Part shown: positions 1 through 4,792 of the stretch, in pieces | Layout of the letters: the number at the start of each line of letters is the position of its first letter | How positions within the stretch are numbered: the stretch's first letter is position 1 | Assembly: GCA_031271475.1 (NCBI GenBank) | Contig: JAISVP010000108.1 | Location: forward strand, 1-8,873 | Origin: Oscillospiraceae bacterium | GTDB lineage: Bacteria > Bacillota > Clostridia > Oscillospirales > Ruminococcaceae | DNA length: 8,873 nucleotides | Direction: 5' to 3' | The notes under the pieces: generated by a model | What the model was told of the DNA's origin: nothing | Databases searched by the model: none | What the model saw: only the letters and a program-made list of their open reading frames with translations | Made by a program: the position numbers and the translations under genes

Positions 1-1410
1 TGTATATCAAGGCAATTGTGGTGGGGTCACCGCATACCCGCATTTTACTGTGACGACTGCGGGGAAATGACAGTTACAAAGGAAGAAAAAACCGTTTGCC
101 GGAAATGCGGATCGGATCGCTTAAGACAGGATACCGACACGCTTGACACATGGTTCAGTTCCGCACTGTGGCCGTTTTCCACGCTTGGGTGGCCGGATAA
201 GACAGAAGACTTTGACTATTTCTACCCTACCGACACGCTTGTTACAGCATATGAAATTATATTTTTCTGGGTAGTGCGGATGATGTTCAGCGGACTTGAG
301 CATACGGGTGAAGTGCCGTTTAAGACTGTTTTTATTCACGGTTTATTCCGGGATTCGCAAGGACGGAAAATGTCGAAGTCATTAGGCAACGGCATAGATC
401 CGTTAGACGTCATAGACCAGTATGGCGCGGACGCGTTGCGGTTTATGCTTGCGTCTGGGAATTCCCCCGGGAACGATATGCGGCATTCAGAGGAAAAAGT
501 ACGTTCCGCACGTGGCTTTGCCAATAAACTCTGGAATGCGGCAAGATATATCATAATGAACCTGCCGGAAAATCTTAACACAGACTTAGGCGGCATTGCG
601 CTGACGGCGGAGGACAAATGGGTAATATCGAAACTCAACGCATTAATAAAAGAGGTTACGGAGAACCTTGAAAAGTTTGAGTTAGGCATAGCGGCAGGGA
701 AGCTGTATGATTTTATATGGGACATTTACTGCGACTGGTATATTGAACTGACGAAGCCAAGACTGCAAAACGACCGGGAAAACGCCTGCGCGGTACTTCT
801 GCGGGTAATGAAAGATATGTTAAAACTCCTTCACCCGTTCATGCCGTTTATTACAGAAGAAATATGGCAGTCATTAACCGGGGGCGATTCGGTTCTAATG
901 CTTGAGCCGTTCCCTGTTTACGATGCTGAAATGTCCTTTGCACAGGAAGAAAACGACTTTTCAAAGATTGTGGACTTAATAAAATCCATCCGCAATATGC
1001 GCTCGCAAATGAACATCCCGCCATCGGTAAAAACCAATCTGACAGTGGAAACACAGCATACAGAACTGTTTAACTCCGCAATTATGCTGCTTGAACGGCT
1101 GGCATACGCAAAAGATGTAAAGATTGTAACATCAGGAGCAAATACAGACGGAAGCGCCGTATGCGTTACAGACAGTGCAAGGGCATTTATCCCGATGACG
1201 GAACTGACTGACAGGGAAAAGGAACTGGAGCGTCTTAACAGAGAAAAGGACTCGGTGCAGAAAGATATAGACTTCCTGACCCAGAAATTAGGCAATGAAA
1301 ACTTCATAGCAAAAGCCCCGCCGCATTTGGTTGACGCGGAAAAGGCGAAACTGAAAAAAGCCCAAGAACGCATGGAGAACATCCTGCTGAGCATGAAGGG
1401 AACGCAATAA
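1..1410 (+). CDS. valS: Valyl-tRNA synthetase, C-terminal half (5' truncated by window edge)
   Basis: This class I aminoacyl-tRNA synthetase charges tRNA-Val with valine in the cytoplasm. The reading frame is open from base 1 (CISRQLWWGHRIP, a ValRS hallmark), so the gene starts outside the window; the TTG at 16 is an internal Leu codon. About 469 codons of a usual ~880 are present. In order they show a Cys4 zinc knuckle (YCDDC ... CRKC, bases ~49-111), the DTWFSSALWPFSTLGWP block of the catalytic core, and the KMSKS ATP-binding signature at 367-381. A helical anticodon-binding domain with DWYIELTKPRL and HPFMPFITEEIW follows, and then a charged C-terminal coiled-coil arm (TDREKELERLNREKDSVQKD onward) that contacts tRNA. 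The stop is TAA at 1408-1410, followed directly by a terminator. The gene converges with all others here. Nothing looks broken, and identification is secure. Confidence 0.97.
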   Translation, partial: CISRQLWWGHRIPAFYCDDCGEMTVTKEEKTVCRKCGSDRLRQDTDTLDTWFSSALWPFSTLGWPDKTEDFDYFYPTDTLVTAYEIIFFWVVRMMFSGLEHTGEVPFKTVFIHGLFRDSQGRKMSKSLGNGIDPLDVIDQYGADALRFMLASGNSPGNDMRHSEEKVRSARGFANKLWNAARYIIMNLPENLNTDLGGIALTAEDKWVISKLNALIKEVTENLEKFELGIAAGKLYDFIWDIYCDWYIELTKPRLQNDRENACAVLLRVMKDMLKLLHPFMPFITEEIWQSLTGGDSVLMLEPFPVYDAEMSFAQEENDFSKIVDLIKSIRNMRSQMNIPPSVKTNLTVETQHTELFNSAIMLLERLAYAKDVKIVTSGANTDGSAVCVTDSARAFIPMTELTDREKELERLNREKDSVQKDIDFLTQKLGNENFIAKAPPHLVDAEKAKLKKAQERMENILLSMKGTQ

Positions 1411-1416
1411 TCAATG

Positions 1417-1460
1417 CTGTATAAAAAGAACGCCCCGCGTGGGGCGTTTTTTTTATACAG
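1417..1460. terminator. Bidirectional intrinsic terminator between convergent valS and the CAP gene
   Basis: A 20-bp inverted repeat (1417-1436 against 1441-1460) surrounds the 4-nt loop GCGT. The only imperfection is at 1428, which gives a G-U pair on the + strand. The core CGCCCC/GGGGCG is flanked by A5GAA on the left and T8 on the right, so each strand yields a GC-rich hairpin followed by a U-rich run. It lies 6 bp after the valS stop and 15 bp beyond the stop of the - strand CAP gene, so it can end both transcripts. Confidence 0.92.
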
Positions 1461-1475
1461 CCGTGGTCGAAATAA

Positions 1476-3044
1476 TTAATACTGTGCAAACAACTGCACC
1501 CAATAATGTCTGAACTGCGAATCAGAAACATAAGTATACCCGATTCCGAAATGCGTCAGTTTAGGATTAAGAATATTCGCCCGATGTCCTTCGGAATTCA
1601 TCCATTGGTTCATAGTTTCAGCAACAGACGGTTTCCCGCTTGCCCAGTTTTCAGCACAATAACGGTAATTCAGTCCGGCTTCCTGCAAAATTGAATAGAA
1701 CGGATCGCCGTTAGGGCGGTTATGGTCGGGGTATGAGGAATACGCCTCTTCATCGGCACGCTTTGCGGCAAGTTCCATGAGCTTTTCGTCATAAACAAGA
1801 GCATTAAGTCCGGCTTTTGCCCTTTCGGCATTAACGGCATTGAGCATCTCCATCCGGAAATCATTGGTTTCCTGCCCGCTCACATCAGCCTCAATTAGCA
1901 ATAATGCCCAGTAATGACCGTACTCACTGTCCGCACTGTAGGCATACCCTACACCCAAATGCGTTAAATTAGCCGCAAGAAGAGTATCCCTGTTGCTCCC
2001 GCTTAACAGCCTGTCAGCCGTTTCAGATGCGCTGCCTGCGCCGGAAGACCGAACTTGCCAGCTATCACGGTACGGAATTTTCTCCAGAACAGTAGACCAT
2101 GACGAACCGTCCGGACGGGAGCCGTCCCATAAACGGGTTAATTCATCCGCACGGATTCCCGCCGCGCGTGCCAAATCGCTGTCATATTCAAGCGGTTTAC
2201 GCCCGGCTTTTGCACGTTCGGCATTGATTGCCGAAAGGAATTCAGACGCAAAATCACCCGGATTCGGCTGCTTAGGCTGCTCCGGCTTCACTTCCCCCTT
2301 ATCACCGGGGTCCCCCTCATTTCCAATAACGGTTTTTCCGCTGACATGCAGTACTACCATGAGGAAATCCATGATATCCATTTTACCGTCTTTGTTAATA
2401 TCCATAGCCTGAACATAAACAGTACGGTCGGAAACTCCGAGCAAATGCTTAGCGAACAGGGCAATATCAGAAACCTCAATCGCACCGCTGCCGTCAACAT
2501 CCCCCAAAGCAACCGCACCTGAACCCGCACCGAAAACAGGCAATACCTCATTGCCTTCCTCAGACCCGCAAGGCAGGCAAACGACAGGTTCAGCATCCTC
2601 GCATATATTCCCGTCAGCATCGCAAGGCATACAGACAACCGGATTAACGTCCCCGCCGGCATCCGATACCTTACCGTTACTGTCAATATCGCACGGAACG
2701 CAGTCAATAGCCGTATTGTTACCGAAAATGTCCAGTACCGTACCGTTTCCGGCAACATCGCACGGAACACATATTACGGGAACATTCCCTCCTAAGCCGG
2801 GCAATGCCGCACCGTCAACATTACACGGGACGCACATAATGGGCGTCATTCCGCTGACAGTACTTAATACATTTCCCTGTCCGTCAACATTACACGGAAT
2901 ACACAATGTAGCATTTCCCGGAACAGTTAACACCGCGCCGTCAATATCACACGGAGCGTACGGAACATATTCCGCGGAAACAGGCAGCATACCGGCAAGC
3001 ATACAGCCTGCAAGAACCGCTGCAATTTTAGTTTTATGTTTCAC
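1476..3044 (-). CDS. Secreted Cys-repeat / dockerin / tandem CAP (SCP/PR1) protein
   Basis: This is a predicted exported modular protein of 522 aa. The start is taken as the GTG at 3044, because GGAGGGAGGT (3051-3060) sits 6 nt upstream. The in-frame ATG at 3062 lies within or before that site and would add MEGGFI. Residues 1-24 form a signal peptide (KHKTK, hydrophobic core, VSA/E). Residues ~31-165 hold seven PC(D/N)xDG units joined by CxPC motifs. Residues ~180-236 form a type I dockerin with two calcium loops (DVDGSGAIEVSD and DINKDGKMDIMD), followed by a P/G/K/E-rich linker. CAP domain 1 is ~265-387 and CAP domain 2 ~394-522. CAP2 keeps the classical His441, Glu465, Glu485 and His487 (HNRPNG, AEN, SEGHR); CAP1 has lost them. 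The dockerin suggests anchoring to a cohesin scaffold. The role of CAP domains in bacteria is largely unknown, so no function is assigned. The gene has its own promoter and leader. Confidence 0.9.
   Translation of the reverse strand: MKHKTKIAAVLAGCMLAGMLPVSAEYVPYAPCDIDGAVLTVPGNATLCIPCNVDGQGNVLSTVSGMTPIMCVPCNVDGAALPGLGGNVPVICVPCDVAGNGTVLDIFGNNTAIDCVPCDIDSNGKVSDAGGDVNPVVCMPCDADGNICEDAEPVVCLPCGSEEGNEVLPVFGAGSGAVALGDVDGSGAIEVSDIALFAKHLLGVSDRTVYVQAMDINKDGKMDIMDFLMVVLHVSGKTVIGNEGDPGDKGEVKPEQPKQPNPGDFASEFLSAINAERAKAGRKPLEYDSDLARAAGIRADELTRLWDGSRPDGSSWSTVLEKIPYRDSWQVRSSGAGSASETADRLLSGSNRDTLLAANLTHLGVGYAYSADSEYGHYWALLLIEADVSGQETNDFRMEMLNAVNAERAKAGLNALVYDEKLMELAAKRADEEAYSSYPDHNRPNGDPFYSILQEAGLNYRYCAENWASGKPSVAETMNQWMNSEGHRANILNPKLTHFGIGYTYVSDSQFRHYWVQLFAQY
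2568..2954 (-). repeat. Seven-unit Cys-rich repeat (CxPC-(D/N)xDG) inside the CAP gene
   Basis: Within the secreted protein, seven units of about 18-23 residues each begin PC(D/N)-x-D-G or a variant. Six are preceded by C-x-P, giving CIPC, CVPC (three times), CMPC and CLPC. The repeated cysteines fall at residues 32, 48/51, 71/74, 92/95, 115/118, 138/141 and 156/159, with one extra at 148. At DNA level the + strand shows a recurring block like gtcaacattacacgg near 2613, 2682, 2752, 2814, 2883 and 2940, with spacing of 57-70 bp. The last unit (PCGSEEG) is degenerate. Several units read like the first half of an EF-hand loop (NVDGQGNV, DIDSNGKV). I do not recognise the family. Confidence 0.85.
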
Positions 3045-3161
3045 AATAAAACCTCCCTCCATTATAGTAATTTCGATGGGAACAGACTAAGTCCTCATCA
3101 ACGCACGCATTTGCGCGCAAGGTTTGGGCAAAGCCCAGACCGTAGCCGTTAGAAACGACTA
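3045..3161 (-). promoter_or_regulatory. Structured 5' leader of the CAP gene (unidentified cis-RNA candidate)
   Basis: Between the predicted transcription start (~3161) and the GTG lie about 117 nt that can fold into consecutive hairpins on the - strand RNA. P1 (3144-3160) pairs AGUCGUU with AACGGCU across a UCU loop and has one U-G pair. P2 (3121-3141) has a 9-bp stem with one mismatch and a UUU loop. P3 (3103-3118) pairs GCGCGC with GCGUGC across AAAU, with one G-U pair. P4 (3075-3099) has outer GAUG/CAUC pairing and alternative inner pairing such as GAC/GUC. The G-U pairs in P1 and P3 are read as A-C on the opposite strand, which supports - strand RNA folding; P2 shows the reverse (wobble only on +). 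I could not match it to a riboswitch class that I know. The folding was done by eye. Confidence 0.45.
3051..3060 (-). promoter_or_regulatory. Ribosome binding site deciding the GTG start of the CAP gene
   Basis: On the - strand GGAGGGAGGT is followed by TTTATT and then GTG (3044-3042). This near-ideal Shine-Dalgarno sequence with 6-nt spacing favours the GTG over the ATG at 3062, whose second codon (GAG) and following bases are themselves the Shine-Dalgarno sequence. Confidence 0.85.
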
Positions 3162-3167
3162 TATACC

Positions 3168-3196
3168 ATAGTACCACAGTTTCCGGCATTTGTCAA
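3168..3196 (-). promoter_or_regulatory. Sigma-A type promoter of the CAP gene
   Basis: On the - strand a perfect -35 TTGACA (3191-3196) is separated by 17 nt from a -10 TACTAT (3168-3173), one base from consensus TATAAT being changed in each of two places. The predicted start near 3161 coincides with the first hairpin of the leader. The promoter lies just downstream of the terminator of the preceding cluster, so the CAP gene is probably a separate transcription unit. Confidence 0.75.
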
Positions 3197-3216
3197 GCCC
3201 AAAAATATGGGAGCAC

Positions 3217-3250
3217 AAAAAAACAGGAACGCCCATCCAGCGTCCCTGTT
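3217..3250 (-). terminator. Intrinsic terminator ending the acn-to-SPFH cluster
   Basis: An 11-bp stem (3222-3232 with 3240-3250) closes a 7-nt loop. On the - strand the only non-Watson-Crick pair is a G-U, and the stem is followed by seven or more U (plus-strand A run 3217-3223). On the + strand that position is an A-C mismatch and no U run follows, so the direction is -. It lies 22 bp after the stop of the SPFH gene. Confidence 0.9.
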
Positions 3251-3272
3251 ACAGCCGTTTCTAAAAGCTATA

Positions 3273-4124
3273 TTATTCACCAATACCGATATCAATTAAA
3301 TTCCCGTCCGATCCGGTAACTTTCGGCAACTGTCCGTCCCATTTGTCAATCTGGGCATATTTCAGTATAATATCGTCAATGGATTCGCGCAATTTCCTGT
3401 TAGCCTCCGCCTCGGCATTGGCTTTTTTCAGTATCGCGTCAGCATCAGCTTCGGCGGCAATAATTTTTTTCTGAGCCTCCGCCTCGGCAATAACAATTGC
3501 CTGCTGCTGTTCGGTACGTGTTTTTATAAGGTTTTGTTCGGCAACCTGTTTTGCCTCGATTGCGGCATTGAATTCCGGTGAGAAATCGAAATTGACGATA
3601 TTGAATTTCTCGATATAAATACCGTATTCACCGAGTTTTTGAGTCAATATAGTCTGTATCTGCTCCCCGACATTTGACCGTTCGGTAATAAGCTGTTCGG
3701 CAGTATACTGAGCGGTTACCGCCTTAACGCTTTCCTGCAAAAGCGGCATAAGCAGGACTGTTTGGTAGTTCTTTCCAACATTTTTATATATGTCCGCACT
3801 TGCATTGAGATTTACACGGTAATTGACCGCAACACTGCTGCTGATGGACTGCAAATCCTTAGACACCGCATTTGCGTCCACAGTATACACTTGGATTTTA
3901 TTGGATATGATTTCAACCTGCTGAATAAACGGCAATTTAAAGTGGAATCCTTCTTGGTAGATATTGCTTGAAACTTTCCCCATTGTCACAACAACGCCCG
4001 TACAACCTGCGGGCACAATCTTAGTAGACAGCAATATAAGAACAATTGCCGCCGCCAAAGTTATTACGGTTCCGATTATTTTTGCGGTTCTGCTCTTTTC
4101 GCCTTCCGGTTTTACTGTTTGCAT
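3273..4124 (-). CDS. SPFH-domain (prohibitin/band 7-like) membrane protein
   Basis: This 283-aa protein belongs to the stomatin/prohibitin/flotillin/HflK-C superfamily, whose members assemble as membrane-anchored oligomers that organise membrane domains or modulate proteases. A charged N-terminus (1-15) precedes one transmembrane helix (~16-34). The SPFH entry motif VPAGCTGVVVTMGKV comes next, then the characteristic GFHFKLPFIQQVEIIS segment and the domain body up to ~190. From ~190 to 255 runs an Ala/Glu/Gln-rich coiled coil (EAEAQKKIIAAEADADAILKKA), and the C-terminus is short and acidic. The arrangement and length fit prohibitin-family bacterial proteins. The ATG at 4124 has AAAGGTG upstream with a rather long spacing of about 9 nt. 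The gene lies 39 bp after thiS, with an 8-bp dyad between them, and is last in the cluster before a terminator. No NfeD partner or FtsH gene is adjacent, so its specific role is open. Confidence 0.9.
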   Translation of the reverse strand: MQTVKPEGEKSRTAKIIGTVITLAAAIVLILLSTKIVPAGCTGVVVTMGKVSSNIYQEGFHFKLPFIQQVEIISNKIQVYTVDANAVSKDLQSISSSVAVNYRVNLNASADIYKNVGKNYQTVLLMPLLQESVKAVTAQYTAEQLITERSNVGEQIQTILTQKLGEYGIYIEKFNIVNFDFSPEFNAAIEAKQVAEQNLIKTRTEQQQAIVIAEAEAQKKIIAAEADADAILKKANAEAEANRKLRESIDDIILKYAQIDKWDGQLPKVTGSDGNLIDIGIGE

Positions 4125-4142
4125 ATATTACCACACCTTTCC

Positions 4143-4162
4143 TGTCAAGGATTCCCTTGACA
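4143..4162. repeat. Perfect 8-bp inverted repeat between thiS and the SPFH gene
   Basis: TGTCAAGG and CCTTGACA flank a 4-nt spacer. On the - strand the RNA hairpin ends right before the AGGAAAGGTG ribosome binding region of the SPFH gene. No U run follows on either strand, so it is not a standard terminator. It could be an mRNA processing or stabilising hairpin, a translational control element, or a DNA operator. Confidence 0.6.
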
Positions 4163-4163
4163 T

Positions 4164-4358
4164 TCAACCCCCGCCGACAAAAGTCACAACTTCAACCGTG
4201 TCGGAATCGGTAACAATTACCGTATCGAAATCCTTACGGGGGATAACATTGCCGCTGACTTCGGCAGCAACCCGGGTTAAATCATAACCCTGAGCAGTTA
4301 AAAAACTGCTTAAGCTGACCTGTGCGGGCAATTCGATAAATTTTCCGTTCAGTAACAT
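4164..4358 (-). CDS. thiS: Sulfur carrier protein ThiS
   Basis: ThiS is a small ubiquitin-fold sulfur carrier. Its C-terminal Gly is adenylated by ThiF and converted to a thiocarboxylate that supplies sulfur to ThiG for the thiazole ring of thiamine. The 64-aa protein opens with a Leu/Asn-Gly-Lys strand (MLLNGKFIEL), shows SLSSFL and VAAEVSGNVIPRKDFDTVIV in the usual places, and ends VEVVTFVGGG directly before TGA, the diglycine tail needed for activity. Length is normal. The ATG at 4358 overlaps the end of tadA by 10 bp. GGAG at 4367-4370 with 8-nt spacing serves as ribosome binding site, and the coupling suggests translational linkage to tadA. No thiF, thiG, thiH or thiE is next to it here, which is unusual. 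Another MoaD/ThiS-type carrier role is possible but less likely. Confidence 0.9.
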   Translation of the reverse strand: MLLNGKFIELPAQVSLSSFLTAQGYDLTRVAAEVSGNVIPRKDFDTVIVTDSDTVEVVTFVGGG

Positions 4359-4792
4359 CCCCTTAACTCCCTGAAAAAATATTTAAGCAATTCGGAACTT
4401 TCCTGTTCCAAAATCCCGCCGATTGATTCGGGTTTATACGAAAATCCGCGGAACAGCTCCTCATGCGGACGGGCATACGCGCCGAAAAACAGCCGCCGTA
4501 TCCGCGCATTACAGACCGCACCCTGACACATAATGCAAGGCTGGAGCGTCACATACAGATCGCAGTCCAAAAGCCGCCATGCGTCCAGATATTCCGCCGC
4601 CTGTTTAATCGCAAGCATTTCGGCGTGCGCTAACGGATTGCGGTCGGTTTCGCGTCTGTTAAACCCGCGTCCAATAACGGTATCACCGTGGACAACAACC
4701 GCCCCGACAGGAATCTCTCCTATAGCATATGCTTTTTTCGCAAGCTTAAGTGCCTCTGACATATATTTACTTTGTGTCGACAAATATCGCAT
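4349..4792 (-). CDS. tadA: TadA-family (tRNA) adenosine deaminase, short substrate loop
   Basis: This zinc-dependent cytidine/deoxycytidylate-type deaminase would convert adenosine-34 of tRNA-Arg(ACG) to inosine if it is orthologous to TadA. Counting from the ATG at 4792 (147 aa), the zinc ligand and proton shuttle are HAE at 56-58 and PCIMC at 85-89. N-terminal YMSEALKLAKKAYAIGEIPVGAVVV is typical TadA, as is the tail LLKYFFRELR. Two departures stand out: TLQPC replaces the usual TLEPC, and the stretch after FGA (YARPHEELFRGFSYKP) is about 8 residues shorter and lacks the usual D-P-K-x-G and N-H blocks that precede the last helix. An in-frame TTG at 4816 and an ATG at 4762 are alternative starts. 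4792 gives a family-like N-terminus but no strong ribosome binding site and overlaps the aspartate kinase end by 26 bp. Deaminase fold is certain; tRNA specificity is less so. Confidence 0.85.
   Translation of the reverse strand: MRYLSTQSKYMSEALKLAKKAYAIGEIPVGAVVVHGDTVIGRGFNRRETDRNPLAHAEMLAIKQAAEYLDAWRLLDCDLYVTLQPCIMCQGAVCNARIRRLFFGAYARPHEELFRGFSYKPESIGGILEQESSELLKYFFRELRGCY

Noticed and set aside
336..1394. Several - strand open frames opposite valS.
   Set aside because: They are antisense to a highly conserved synthetase, with no Shine-Dalgarno sequences, and the protein texts show no domain.
2568..2954. CRISPR-like array from the regularly spaced DNA repeats.
   Set aside because: The repeats are imperfect, in frame and coding, with unequal spacing, and encode a Cys-rich protein; no cas genes are present.
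2994..3044. Lipoprotein signal (lipobox LAGC at residues 11-14) of the CAP protein.
   Set aside because: The hydrophobic run continues past the Cys to a good signal peptidase I site (VSA/E), and only about seven hydrophobic residues precede the Cys. A lipoprotein is not excluded but is less likely.
2551..3090. Open reading frame on the + strand with repeated SHGTH-like motifs.
   Set aside because: It is the antisense shadow of the Cys repeats of the CAP gene; its regularity comes from the repeats. It has no ribosome binding site, and the - strand frame carries clear signal peptide and domains.
3066..3101. Hammerhead ribozyme core on the - strand (UGAUGA ... GAAA).
   Set aside because: The first element is UUGAUGA rather than CUGAUGA. 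The segment before GAAA cannot form a proper stem II that closes directly onto both core elements, and no matching stems I and III with a NUH cleavage site were found.
3097..3165. Cyclic-di-GMP-I (GEMM) riboswitch, from + strand strings such as acgcac and ggcaaagcc.
   Set aside because: Only short motifs resemble it. The order, spacing and closing stems do not fit, the promoter reads the other strand, and no + strand gene follows.
4772..4783. TTGTGTCGACAA palindrome as a Rex operator.
   Set aside because: It lies in the coding overlap of aspartate kinase and tadA, is shorter than the ~18-bp Rex site, and its centre does not match TTGTGAA..TTCACAA.
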